64,000 bases of DNA from a bacterium (GTDB lineage Bacteria > UBP15 > UBA6099): the NCBI GenBank assembly GCA_029564595.1, contig JAKQPS010000160.1, positions 70,080-134,079 on the forward strand. The letters run 5' to 3'. The notes under the pieces were generated by a model. It saw only the letters and a list, made by a program, of their open reading frames with translations, searched no databases and was not told the DNA's origin. A program made the position numbers and the translations under genes. Of this stretch, positions 48,501-56,857 are shown piece by piece; the stretch's first letter is position 1, and each line of letters starts with the position of its first letter.

Positions 48501-51500
48501 CTCGAAGACGAGCTTGCAAACCCGCTGACGGGCGCGACGGCGACGTCGGGCGCGGGCGGCGCGGTGGCGTGCGTCGAGCCTGCGGTCGCCGACGGCAGCT
48601 ATTATTGCGCGGTTCCCGACAGCGAGATATCGGATGTTTCGGCGGCGAAATCAGGATATATAACAGGCGGAGCGACGGGGTTGGCCGTTGCAAGCGAGAG
48701 CGGCCCGCAGCGCGAACATGACATGAGCGACGGAACCGGAAACGAACTTCAATTCACAGTCATAGTGTCCGCGCTTGAAGACGAAACAGGCAACGCTCTG
48801 ATGGGCGCGACGGTGACGTCCGGCACAAGCGGGGCGGTGGCATGCGTAGAGCCTGCCGCGCCCGACGGAAGTTACTACTGCGCGGTTCCGGACGGCGAGA
48901 CGTCCGACGCAACGGCGTCGATAGCAGGATATGTGACAGGAACATCTACCGGACTTGGCAATGCCGACGAAAGCGGGGCGCAACTCGACCACGACATGAG
49001 CGACGGTTCCGGCGGCGAGCTTCTATACACAGTCAAAGTCTCCACGCTCGAGAACGAAGTAGGCGACACGCTGATCGGCGCGACGGTGACATCCGGCGCG
49101 GGCGGCGCGATAGCTTGCGTTGAGGACATCGTTCCCGACGGCAATTACTTCTGCGCAGTTCCCGACGGCGAAACATCCGCTGTCACGGCGGCAATCGCGG
49201 GACACGTGACGCGGACCGCCGCGACAATGGGAGCGGCGGACGAAGGCGGCGCGCAGCTTGTTCAGGATATGAGCGACGGCAGCGGCGATGAAATGCTGTT
49301 CACCGTGAAAGTCGCGCTTGAAGACGAGGTTGGCGGAGCGGTGACAGGAGCCACGGTGTCGTCCGGCGACGGCGCGCTGGTCGCCTGCGTGGAAGACATC
49401 GTACCCGACGGCTTCTATTACTGCGCTGTTCCCGATGCGGAGTCTTCCGAGGTGGAAGCGGCGGCGGCAGGATATATAACGACTACTGCGGCGACAGCAG
49501 GCCCCGCCGACGAAAACGGTTCTCAAATAGTTCAGAGCCTTGTGGACGGCAGCGGCGAAGAAATGCTGTTCACGGTCAAACTAACAATACTTGAAGATGA
49601 ACTCGGCAACACGCTCACTGGAGCGGCGGTGACATCCGGCGCTGGCGGCGCGGTCGCCTGTGTCGAGGACGTCGTTCCCGATGGAGCCTATTATTGCGCC
49701 GTGCCGAACGGCGAGACGTCCGCGATGGCGGCGGCAAAGACCGGATTCATCACAGGCGGCGCGGCGGACAACGGCAATGCCGACGAAAACGGAGTTCAGG
49801 TTCTTCAGGACATGAGCGACGACACGGGCGACGAGCTTCTGTTCACAGTCATGCTGACCGTGCTCGAAGACGAACTAGGCAACCCGCTGATGGGCGCGAC
49901 GGTGACATCCGGAACCGGCGGCGCGATTGCCTGCGTCGAACCGGCGGTAGCGGACGGCAGCTATTTCTGCGCTGTTCCAGATGGCGAAACATCCGATGTG
50001 ACGGCTGCGAAGACAGGCTTCATAACAGGCGGAGCGTCGGGATTGTTGGCGGCGGCGGAAGCGGGGCCACAGCGCGCTCATGACATGAGCGACGGCACGG
50101 GAGACGAACTTCTCTTTACGGTTAAAGTGACGGCTCTTGAAGACGAACTCGGCGCCACGCTGACAGGCGCGACTGTTACGTCCGGAACAGGCGGCTTGAT
50201 TGCTTGCCTCGAACCCGCAATCGTGGACGGCAGCTATTTCTGCGCCGTTCCCAATGGCGAAACGTCTGCCGTCACGGCGGCGCTGGACGGTTACATAACC
50301 CACACCGCAGCCACCCTCGGCGGCGCGGACGAAAACGGCGCGCAACTCGAACAGGACATGAGCGACGCAACCGGCGACGAACTTCTGTTCACCGTCAAGG
50401 CGTCCGTGGAAGATGAACTTGGCAACACGCTCACCGGCGCGACGGTGACTTCCGGAACAGGCGGCGCGACCGCATGTCTTGAAGACGGCGTCCCGGACGG
50501 TTTCTATTATTGCGCGGTTCCGAACGGCGAGACTTCAGCCGTGACCGCGGCGCTCATCGGCTATATCACATCGACCAGAACATCGGCGGGCAACGTGAAC
50601 GTCGGCGGTTCTCAAATACTTCAGGATATGACGGACGGCAGCGGAGATGAGTTGCTGTACGTCATAAGAATAGACGCCGCGCAGGAGGAACTCGGAAACG
50701 CGGTGGACATAGAAGTTGGAGACGTCGCGACGCTGTACAACACGGCGGGATGCTCCGGCCTCGAAGCGCCGCTGGACCCGCCCGCGTATGACGCGGCGAC
50801 GGAAGCGTGGTATATCCGCATCGCTCCCGGCTCGTATTACGCCAACTTGAGCAAGACGGGATACGTGGACGCATGCGACGCGACGACAGTCGCGGCGGCG
50901 GCGGCCGGGCCTCAGGCGATACCCACTTTCACTCTGGCAGGCGGGGATCCTTTGAGGTACGGACTGAAAGTGAAGGTTTACGACGAATACGACAGGCCGA
51001 TAACGAACGCGACTCTAACTCACGGCGGCCTTCCGCCCGTTCACGAGAACATCGGCGTGGAGGCGAACACTTATTACTTCGACACTGCGGGAGCCGCGGG
51101 CCTAGTCGTTTCGAAAGAGGGATACCAGACTATAAATCAGACGACCGCCGGAAGAACCACCGAACCGGGCGGCGGCGCGATTAAACAGACTTCGCTCACT
51201 CTCACCGGCAAGTCGAGCGGGAGCTTGGAAGACGGCGACATCGCGGCGATTCCCGCCGGGACTGTCGAAACGCGCAACGGGCTTCGCCTGCTCAACAACG
51301 TGAAACTCACTCTTCAGTACGACAACGGAGTCGATTCCGGCGGCCTGCTCGGCCTCGGCAGCCTGACCAACTTCTATTTCCTTTCGGCGACAGGCTCCCG
51401 CGTCATCCCGTCCGCTTTCATTGAGGTCGATCCTGTCAATCTGCCCGGCGAGTACCATTTCAGAGTTCCCGGCACGACCGCAAGCGTTCAGGTCAAGGAC

Positions 51501-54131
51501 GTCGATTACAACGAAAACCCGTGGATCGACCTTGTCGATTCCGAAGTGATACCCCTCGCGGGATTGGACGAGCTTTCCCTTCACGACTATGGGACGGTGA
51601 CGATGTATCCTAGGGCGGACCACGTCGAGTTGACGGCGGACGCTTCTTTCTTCGCCGCAGCCACCAGCACGGTCTCAATCGCCGTCAGAGACAATGAAGG
51701 CAACATCATAACCGTAGGCCCGCATTCTGAGTTGAAGGTTCTGTTCTCGATGTCGGGCGGCTCCGTTTCTCCGCCTTCATTGAAAGACATCACGGACACA
51801 TCGCTGGACAACGCTTCCAATATTTCGGGGGCCGCAGACACGAGCTTGACCGGAGAAGTCGCGGTTGGTGAAGGCGCTGTGGATATTTTCGACAGCGTGG
51901 TGTCCGGAGCCACGCCCATACTGTTGTCCGCGGAAGCGGCGGACATTGTTCTTGAGCAGAACTTCGCGGCGAACACCGCCAATCTCGCTATCGACGTCGA
52001 GCATGCCGCCGCGTACAAAGTTGTCATTCATCAACCGGCGAACGTGACGACTGACGACGTGGCGACTGTGACCATTGAAATCCAGGACGAGTCGGGCAAT
52101 GTCGTTGAATCAGGGACGCAGTATCCCAAGATAACCCTGACCGGAAGCGCGCTCATATCCTCTGTCGTGACCGGGACGAGATTCTCTCCGATCGGCGCGG
52201 ATCCCGTGGATGAAATGACCATTGAGACGGACAACGGGCGCATCGTGATAGAAATTTCGGACACAGTGGCAGAAACCACAGCCATCTCCGTTAGCAATGT
52301 TCTGCTGGAGCTTCCCGTGCCGGTGGACCTGACGTTCGCGCACGGAGCGCCTGCCGCGGTTGTCATAACGGATGTTTCTCACGCGACCCAGTCGGCGGGC
52401 GACGACGTTTCGGTTGAAATTGAAATCCATGACGCAAACGGCAACCTCGCCACTTCAAGCGAACCTATATTCACTGTCACAGCGGTGGGCGACGGAAACA
52501 ACACCGCCAAGTTCACAGCCGCGACGACGGGCGACATCGTGTCTGGCGTTAACACCCACATTGCAGCCGTAAAAGCTTCCGGGGGAATTGTCGTTCTGAC
52601 TCTGACTGATCAAAGCGCGGAGACTGTTGATATCTCTCTCCAAGACTCTGCGGGCGTAGGCCCCGCGTGGGACTGGACTTCGACGGATGAAGTGGAATTC
52701 TTCCAGTCCGGCATAGACTATATTACCGTCGACAGGACTACGGTGACTCTCATAGCCGGACAGTTGACGCCGGCAATAGTTGTTTCCGTTTTCGATGAGT
52801 TCGGCAACCCGGCGACAGGCAGGGCCTTGGACTTGACCGTAACCCTCAACTCATCCAGCGCTCAAGACCTCTTCTATACGACGGATCCTCCCGGCGCGGC
52901 GGTAACTTCCATAACCATCCCCGCCGCCGGATACTTCGCTCATTTCTATTACTACGACACGAAGGCAGGCGTGGCGACGATAACCATGTCCGCCGCCGGA
53001 GCGGACGACGTGACGACTCAGGCGACTGTCAATCCCGGCGCGCCCATAAACGCTGTCACCGTGACGACATCCTGCGGCTACGTCGACGCCAGCCAGCCCA
53101 CAGGGTTCACCTGCAAACAGGAAAAGACAATCAACGCCCAGCCTTTCAACCTAGTCGAGTATCCGCGCACCGCGACTGATTCTTATGAATATCAGATCGT
53201 CGCCGACGGGCACACCAGAGGGGTGATAAAACTTCTCGTGGTTGACCAGTACGGCAACGCTATAGCCGGGGAGGACGTCAATTTCGTTGTTTCCGGCCTA
53301 ACGGGCGCGGTCGTTTCTCCGGCGTCCGCCACTACGGACGCTGACGGAAAAATTACCGCTGAGATAACTTCGACAGCAGTCGGCTCCGCGCTAGTCAGGG
53401 CTGATCTCGCCGATTACGCGTATGACTACGGCGTGTCGTTCACGGCGACTTTCAAAGCTGACGACAGGACGCCGCCCACAATCGCGCGGTTCGACAGCAA
53501 GACGCTCGTGGACGGCGACTATGTGGACGCCCTCGGACCTATCGTAATCAGCGTCGTTCTAGACGACCCCGGGGACAATGCGGTGGGAATCAACTTGGCG
53601 GACGCCGACGCGATAACCGTAGCGGTAATGGCGGTCGGTGGCGGAACAGTGAACGGCGTGACGAACAAGACCGGGTGCGACTCCGAATTGGACTTGTCCG
53701 ACTGCGTGGTGAGCTGGGAGCCGTTTGTCAGCATGACTGCCGGCTCTTATGAAGCGACTCTGACCGTCAAAGACAGGAATGGGAACGAACAGACGCAAGC
53801 ATGGACGGTGGTTGTGGAGGGAAGCGCGGCCCTCAAGGACGTGTTGGCAGGCCCCGGCGTGTTCGATCCCCGGAGCGGACAGTCCATGACGATTTCGTTC
53901 CAGTCTTCCGAGGCGGGCGCGGTCGTGACTCTGGAAATCTATAACAGGTCTGGCCAACTGATACACCGGGATGTGCTGGTGGCCGACGCCGGATACAACT
54001 ATTTCGAGTGGGCGGGACGCACGCTCTATGGCAATTTGCCCGGCAACGGCATTTACATTTTCAGGCTGACGGCCAATATGGCGGGGCAAGTGACTTCTCA
54101 GACTGGCAAACTGGCGGTGTTCAAACCGTAA
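42534..54131 (+). CDS. Giant secreted repeat protein (3865 aa), probable surface adhesin
   Basis: A signal peptide (MRRHFIVLLLMLGALTICCGGAFA) is followed by about five diverged Ig-like/carboxypeptidase-regulatory-like domains (to residue 530) and 24 tandem domains of about 91 residues (531-2708). Two more diverged domains follow, then a long region of larger Ig-like (Big_1/invasin-type) domains. The last ~90 residues match FlgD-like Ig folds ('VVTLEIYNRSGQLIHRDVL', 'GNGIYIFRLTA'), which in FCB-type bacteria can serve as secretion/sorting ends. Every tandem domain has two Cys twelve residues apart (e.g. ACVEPAVADGSYYCAVP), so oxidised disulphides and folding outside the cytoplasm are likely. 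The frame is uninterrupted for 11.6 kb. No enzymatic motif was found. The gene is followed 61 nt later by a PorV-like barrel. Family unknown; adhesin or cell-surface fibre is inferred. Confidence 0.88.
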   Translation: MRRHFIVLLLMLGALTICCGGAFAADCTSVGAGPGDICIVLQDELGNPIAGDVDTVVEFLTEGSDGSLSNPNVQFDLYDGHANDSSGSPADGVILVTAAQLASWNAFNFGNPAPYDWRISVTSASGFVKYPAEDLFYSQAAVNTASSDPIQLEYSLHVSLVDELGAPIDSGGGQIEITGFAACNGTYRDGVPGEDNDGVEDGEIYVLCPVVNPTAIGVEVTADGFTDFDIPAVVISRDSQALETTSQQYTLKINSGDIEDFLANTITPADAADVSGWFTESTTAVAKALVDGGDVYIAADGAGDLTIRYPGYLEKTIAVTPVTTAQTTVAYTGADGLDYQIVVNYGGGNVEDELGGALGFDAADAFVVSATCGGAVIPHTAADDGAAWYIAPETAPGALYVTISRAGYVDTCDNSTVTTTWTAADSPAFEPGDSDGLPFTVKVVVEDELGNAITGATAVITGGETAIDGGLGDGDGMADGVIYIAQDPAALGAGPHEITVSKAASGFIEWADATKTISATAQTEYTTANEYTVKVSALEDELGNTLTGATVTSGAGGAVACVEPAAPDGSYYCAVPDGETSEVTAAMPGYIENTAATLGGADEDGAQIVQDMSDGTGSELLFTVMVSALEDELGNTLTGATVTSGAGGGVACVEPAVADGSYYCAVPDGETSAVTAAKTGYITNTAATLGGAAEAGPQLTQDMSDGSGDELLFTVKVDPVEDELGNTLTGATVTSGAGGAVACVEPTIADGSYYCAVPDGETSAIVASISGYIAGGAADNGSADEDGAQVVQDMSDGSGDELLYTLKIPDLQNEIGDTLLGATVTSGTGGAVACDEPAAPDGSYYCAVPNGQTTAVTAALDGYITRAATTVGNADEGGAQLEQIMTDGSGKELLFTVKATIENEVGDTITGATVNSGAGAAVACLEEAAPDGNYYCAVPNGETSEVIASFGGYVTRTAATVGNANVGGSQHVQNMTDGSGKELLFTVKISPLQNEIGGTLTGATVTSGAGGAIPCVEESVPDGNYFCPVPNGQTSNVTAVKSGYITGTSLGLGNAAEAGPQLMHDMSMGSGNELLFTVVVTTLENEVGATVNAATVASGAGAAVTCSQKAVPDGNYYCAVPSGETSEVVAGKSGYVNRTKVSIGNAAAGGPQRIHDMTDGSGSELLFTVKVSTLEDEIGNTLTGATIRSGDLADIVCVEETAPDGNYFCAVPDGQSSAVVAAKSGYVTENAATLGAAAAAGPQRIHDMTDGSGGELLFTVKVTLLEDELGNLQTGAAVTSGTGGAVVCVEDGVPDGSYYCAVPSGQTSEVAALVDGYAKRTAATLGNASASGPQREQIMSDGTGKELLFTVKATLEDELGNVITGATVTSGAGGAIACAEDAAPDGNYYCAVPWGQTSAVSAASAGYVTSTAVSLGNASDASQLLQNMTEGTAGELLFTVKVSALENELGDTITGATVTSGAGGAIACDEPAVADGSYYCAVPDGETSAVTAVYAGYITGAAGTLGAAAEAGPQLIQDMSAGTAGELQFTVIVSALEDELGNTITGATVTSGAGGAVGCVEPAVADGSYYCAVPNAETSATTAAKTGYITGVAVDIGNASAAGPQRSQDMSAGMAGELQFTVMVSALEDELGNPLTGATVTSGAGGAVACVEPAAPDGSYYCAVPDGATSDVTAAKAGYVTGTSTGLGNANESGAQLSHDMSDGTGGELLFTVKVTALENEVGDTLTGATVTSGAGGAVACVEDAVPDGSYYCAVPNGGTSAVTAAITGHVTGTVASAGAADESGIQIEQDLSDSSGDELLLTLKVTLEDELSNPLTGAAVTSGAGGAVACVEDAVPDGSYYCAVPDGETTATEASLGGYVTMTALTLGGAAEAGPQLVQNMVAGTGEELPYTVKVSMLEDELGNPITGATVTSGAGGAIVCVEPSVPDGSYYCAVPDGETSAVTASLAGYVTATAGTLGNADESGAPLVQDMSAGTAGELLFTVKVSALEDELANPLTGATATSGAGGAVACVEPAVADGSYYCAVPDSEISDVSAAKSGYITGGATGLAVASESGPQREHDMSDGTGNELQFTVIVSALEDETGNALMGATVTSGTSGAVACVEPAAPDGSYYCAVPDGETSDATASIAGYVTGTSTGLGNADESGAQLDHDMSDGSGGELLYTVKVSTLENEVGDTLIGATVTSGAGGAIACVEDIVPDGNYFCAVPDGETSAVTAAIAGHVTRTAATMGAADEGGAQLVQDMSDGSGDEMLFTVKVALEDEVGGAVTGATVSSGDGALVACVEDIVPDGFYYCAVPDAESSEVEAAAAGYITTTAATAGPADENGSQIVQSLVDGSGEEMLFTVKLTILEDELGNTLTGAAVTSGAGGAVACVEDVVPDGAYYCAVPNGETSAMAAAKTGFITGGAADNGNADENGVQVLQDMSDDTGDELLFTVMLTVLEDELGNPLMGATVTSGTGGAIACVEPAVADGSYFCAVPDGETSDVTAAKTGFITGGASGLLAAAEAGPQRAHDMSDGTGDELLFTVKVTALEDELGATLTGATVTSGTGGLIACLEPAIVDGSYFCAVPNGETSAVTAALDGYITHTAATLGGADENGAQLEQDMSDATGDELLFTVKASVEDELGNTLTGATVTSGTGGATACLEDGVPDGFYYCAVPNGETSAVTAALIGYITSTRTSAGNVNVGGSQILQDMTDGSGDELLYVIRIDAAQEELGNAVDIEVGDVATLYNTAGCSGLEAPLDPPAYDAATEAWYIRIAPGSYYANLSKTGYVDACDATTVAAAAAGPQAIPTFTLAGGDPLRYGLKVKVYDEYDRPITNATLTHGGLPPVHENIGVEANTYYFDTAGAAGLVVSKEGYQTINQTTAGRTTEPGGGAIKQTSLTLTGKSSGSLEDGDIAAIPAGTVETRNGLRLLNNVKLTLQYDNGVDSGGLLGLGSLTNFYFLSATGSRVIPSAFIEVDPVNLPGEYHFRVPGTTASVQVKDVDYNENPWIDLVDSEVIPLAGLDELSLHDYGTVTMYPRADHVELTADASFFAAATSTVSIAVRDNEGNIITVGPHSELKVLFSMSGGSVSPPSLKDITDTSLDNASNISGAADTSLTGEVAVGEGAVDIFDSVVSGATPILLSAEAADIVLEQNFAANTANLAIDVEHAAAYKVVIHQPANVTTDDVATVTIEIQDESGNVVESGTQYPKITLTGSALISSVVTGTRFSPIGADPVDEMTIETDNGRIVIEISDTVAETTAISVSNVLLELPVPVDLTFAHGAPAAVVITDVSHATQSAGDDVSVEIEIHDANGNLATSSEPIFTVTAVGDGNNTAKFTAATTGDIVSGVNTHIAAVKASGGIVVLTLTDQSAETVDISLQDSAGVGPAWDWTSTDEVEFFQSGIDYITVDRTTVTLIAGQLTPAIVVSVFDEFGNPATGRALDLTVTLNSSSAQDLFYTTDPPGAAVTSITIPAAGYFAHFYYYDTKAGVATITMSAAGADDVTTQATVNPGAPINAVTVTTSCGYVDASQPTGFTCKQEKTINAQPFNLVEYPRTATDSYEYQIVADGHTRGVIKLLVVDQYGNAIAGEDVNFVVSGLTGAVVSPASATTDADGKITAEITSTAVGSALVRADLADYAYDYGVSFTATFKADDRTPPTIARFDSKTLVDGDYVDALGPIVISVVLDDPGDNAVGINLADADAITVAVMAVGGGTVNGVTNKTGCDSELDLSDCVVSWEPFVSMTAGSYEATLTVKDRNGNEQTQAWTVVVEGSAALKDVLAGPGVFDPRSGQSMTISFQSSEAGAVVTLEIYNRSGQLIHRDVLVADAGYNYFEWAGRTLYGNLPGNGIYIFRLTANMAGQVTSQTGKLAVFKP
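44124..50657 (+). repeat. 24 tandem ~273-bp coding repeats in the giant gene
   Basis: Each unit encodes [FY]TVKV-x-x-LEDELGNxxTGATVTSGAGG-x-x-x-C-x10-YYCAVP-type sequence, ending in DMSDGSGDELL-type residues. Most units are 91 residues. Units 5, 15, 20 and 24 are 90 and unit 10 is 89; the missing residue is just before EDE. Units 13, 14, 15 and 17 most resemble 18, 19, 20 and 22. Third-position divergence between units is high although the protein is conserved. Confidence 0.95.
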
Positions 54132-54192
54132 ACGGCAGCGCGCGAACGCGGCTTCCGGTCAACTAACTATACAGGGAACAGGTGCGACGACT

Positions 54193-55641
54193 TTGAAACT
54201 GACACTGATATCGAGAATGGCAATAGCCGCTCTGGCGGTCACGATTGCGGCGGCGGCGGGCGCGCGCGCTCAGGACGCCACCGCTCAGACCGACTTCTTC
54301 CGCGAAGGCTCCACCGCCCGCTCCTTTGGCATGGGCAACGCATTCGTCGCCGTCGCGGACGACATAGGAGCCGCTTATTGGAACCCCGCCGGGCTGGCCC
54401 TGCTTTCCGGCTCCACTTTCTCCACCACGAGGTCGACTCTCGACATCTTCGACCTTAACACCCAGACGCTTTCCTTCGCGGCTCCCGCCTACGGAGGCGT
54501 CGCCGCCCTCAACTTGGTTTACTCTTCCATCAGCGGCGGAATAGAGACCGAGTTCGATCCTATAACCGGCAGGCTCGTTCCGATCGGAACCTTTGAAGAA
54601 ACCGATACCGCCTTCTCTATTTCCTACGGCAAAGAATATAAAGAGAATTTGTATCTCGGCGGAACGATCAAACACGCAATGCAGAAGGTGTCGCGGTTCA
54701 GCGCCTCCGGCTTTGGCCTTGACCTCGCCGCGCTTTATCAATACAACGATTACATCCGCGCCGGGCTTGTTCTTCAGAATGTCGGCGACATGGATATCGG
54801 CTCCGACACCATTCCATTCAACGTCCGCGTCGGAGCTTCAATCATAGTTCCTCAAGAACCAAAACTCCTTATCGCCGTGTCTTATGAAACGGAATATCTC
54901 AACGAATCCGTCGCGTCCATCGGAGCGGAATACCGCTTCGCCGAAAACCTGACCGCCCGCTTGGGCGGCAACGAAGACGGCCTTTCAGCCGGACTCGGCG
55001 TCCGCTTCGACAAGTTCCACCTCGATTATTCTTTCAACAGAAACGACGACTCCGGAGACGAAAACAGATTGACGGTCGGCTACTACGTAGAGTCTCGAAA
55101 GAAGGCCCCGGAAAAGAAGGGGCAGGAGGCTCAAGCGACCGCGACTACGGAGTCCGAACAGCCGAGGACGACTCCGTCAAGGCCTGAAAGAGCAAAGAAA
55201 ACAGAAGACGCAGACCCCGCGCCGGAGAGCGCTTCCGCGCCCGCCGAAGACGAACCGCCCAAACGCGGTCGCGGCAAAAAAGACGACGAAGAAAAACCGG
55301 CGGCGACGGAACCCGCTCCGGCGGCGGAAGAGACCGCCGCAACGAGCGTCCCGAAAAGAGGGACGATTTCCACGCCTGAACCGGCGGCTCAGCCGGAAAA
55401 GAAACAGGAAGCCGCAGTCGCGCTTCCTCCTCTGCCTTCCAAATCTGAAGTTCCAGCCGCTTCCGAAAGCGACATGAAACTTCAGCCTGTCGGCGGGGGA
55501 GATGGCCGCAGGGTTGACCTTCCGGGGCTGGACGACCTTCTGGGCGAACCCGAACCTCCGGAAGCGAGGATGTACCGCGAGGAGCAGTCGAGAAGAGACG
55601 GACGCATCGGCGAAGGTTCGTTCAGGTTGGAGCCTAGATAG
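54193..55641 (+). CDS. PorV/PorQ-like outer-membrane beta-barrel with a disordered C-terminal tail
   Basis: A signal peptide (to ARAQ) is followed by 'FFREGSTARSFGMGNAFVAVADDIGAAYWNPAGLALLSG', the hallmark of PorV/PorQ/UPF0164 (FadL-related) barrels, and alternating beta-strands to about residue 300 ending LTVGYYVESRK. The remaining ~175 residues are Pro/Glu/Ala/Lys-rich and disordered, an unusual addition to a barrel. In Bacteroidota PorV shuttles type IX secretion substrates, so co-localisation with a giant FlgD-like-ended protein suggests the two work together. TTG 54193 follows AGGTG and is the only good start. Confidence 0.78.
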   Translation: MKLTLISRMAIAALAVTIAAAAGARAQDATAQTDFFREGSTARSFGMGNAFVAVADDIGAAYWNPAGLALLSGSTFSTTRSTLDIFDLNTQTLSFAAPAYGGVAALNLVYSSISGGIETEFDPITGRLVPIGTFEETDTAFSISYGKEYKENLYLGGTIKHAMQKVSRFSASGFGLDLAALYQYNDYIRAGLVLQNVGDMDIGSDTIPFNVRVGASIIVPQEPKLLIAVSYETEYLNESVASIGAEYRFAENLTARLGGNEDGLSAGLGVRFDKFHLDYSFNRNDDSGDENRLTVGYYVESRKKAPEKKGQEAQATATTESEQPRTTPSRPERAKKTEDADPAPESASAPAEDEPPKRGRGKKDDEEKPAATEPAPAAEETAATSVPKRGTISTPEPAAQPEKKQEAAVALPPLPSKSEVPAASESDMKLQPVGGGDGRRVDLPGLDDLLGEPEPPEARMYREEQSRRDGRIGEGSFRLEPR

Positions 55642-55697
55642 CGCTCATTTCTCATAGACGCGGACAGTTCCGGGCCACGCCGCCCGGAGGAGGTTTT

Positions 55698-56177
55698 GTG
55701 GCTGAAGCAAAAAAAACGGGTTCCGCAAACAGCCTAGTGTGGTATTTATGCGTCATTCTCACATTGGCCTCTGCCGCCGCAATCGCCGCTTTCGGATTTT
55801 ATTACGCTGCAAATCAGAATAACGTAGGCAGAAGGGTGGTTCTCATTATGGGCGCGGAACCGCCTTCGGCTGATGCTAAGCTGGACGACGTCAGGCTGTG
55901 GCTGGACTCGTACTCGGATGCGCTTCCCGGCTGCCTGTGCGCGGTCGGCAGGCCCGCTCAGGAAGAACCTATGCAGTCTATCCTGCTTTGCGTGGGTTTC
56001 AAAGAGGGCGCAAACGCCTGCTCTGCGCTCCCGGAAAAAATGCCCGGCGGGATTACAGCCGCCGTGTCCTCGTTCTCCGATGCGGACACTGTAACTAGAG
56101 TTTTCTTCCTTCTTTCCCGTTTGGTTCCCGGCGACTGGATAAGTCCCCGGACGGACGCCCTTCTTCAAAAACCATAG
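55698..56177 (+). CDS. Single-pass membrane protein of unknown function
   Basis: A short cytoplasmic N-terminus, one membrane helix ('LVWYLCVILTLASAAAIAAFGFYYAA', residues 13-38) and an extracytoplasmic domain of about 120 residues with five Cys (ALPGCLCAVG and others) but no recognised fold. GTG 55698 is served by GGAGGAGG. It is 56 nt after the barrel gene, so it may be its partner. Confidence 0.6.
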   Translation: MAEAKKTGSANSLVWYLCVILTLASAAAIAAFGFYYAANQNNVGRRVVLIMGAEPPSADAKLDDVRLWLDSYSDALPGCLCAVGRPAQEEPMQSILLCVGFKEGANACSALPEKMPGGITAAVSSFSDADTVTRVFFLLSRLVPGDWISPRTDALLQKP

Positions 56178-56510
56178 ACTTATGCATGTCGTTAGATGAT
56201 TCCACCCGCTTCCTAGCGGGCCACGCGCAAAGCTCTTTCCTTTGCGCATGATGCTTTATGGCAAATTATCAATGGGGTTTTTCATGCTGAACACATTTAT
56301 CATAATCAAACAAAGCCGATTTTGAATTGAACGAAGTTCAACAAAATCGCCGTCCAAGAGTTTTTTTGGAAGGGGCGCGGGGAAACCTATTTTTGCAAAA
56401 AATGGTTGCCCCTCAAACTTCCTAACAAATTCAGTTGAGCATTGTTTAAAATGCAAAACCGGGCTTGCGCCCGGTTTTTTTAATATGATATTATGGCGCT
56501 CGGTTGACCG
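56178..56510. repeat. Convergent gap: inverted copy of the two-hairpin repeat and a bidirectional terminator
   Basis: The repeat at 56313-56425 matches the 38891-39003 block in reverse orientation over most of its length. A separate 8-bp stem lies at 56225-56247. The stem ACCGGGC-TTGC-GCCCGGT at about 56457-56474, with T-runs on the plus side and A-run on the other, is a bidirectional terminator for the facing genes. Confidence 0.8.
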
Positions 56511-56693
56511 TTACGCCTTCACATCGATGCCGCCGCTATCGCTTACATCCGCGATGTTCGCCAGAGGCTCGGCCTGTGCGCGCACCGCTTTGTTGAACGC
56601 CGAAAGCAACTGAATTAGCGCCTCGCCTTGGCTTGAAATAGATTTATTCAACACCATGTTCAGACTGGTCATTCCCGCCGGTTCTACCGACAT
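56511..56693 (-). CDS. Small YjfB-like protein (putative motility protein family)
   Basis: Sixty residues with a Ser/Met-rich helix-rich layout and the C-terminal GIDVKA ending of YjfB-like proteins ('IDIKA' in the family). AAGGAAAG and AAGGCG lie before the start. No flagellar genes are visible, so the family's role is unverified here. Confidence 0.5.
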   Translation of the reverse strand: MSVEPAGMTSLNMVLNKSISSQGEALIQLLSAFNKAVRAQAEPLANIADVSDSGGIDVKA

Positions 56694-56857
56694 TGTAATC
56701 GCCTTCTTTCCTTTGCGCCGGATTTTTATGGTTTTTCCGGCGGATTAACTCTTCTCTGTTATGTGTTTTATCGGCAGTTTTTTGATGAAACTTTAGCCCG
56801 GCGAGAAAAATAGTTAGAATCATGTTATGTCGCGCCGCGCGCGGGAGAGGCGTTTTT

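Noticed and set aside
44124-50657. Regular 273-bp repeats as a CRISPR array
   Set aside because: Repeat unit is far too long, fully coding, and has no spacers; it is a tandem protein domain array.
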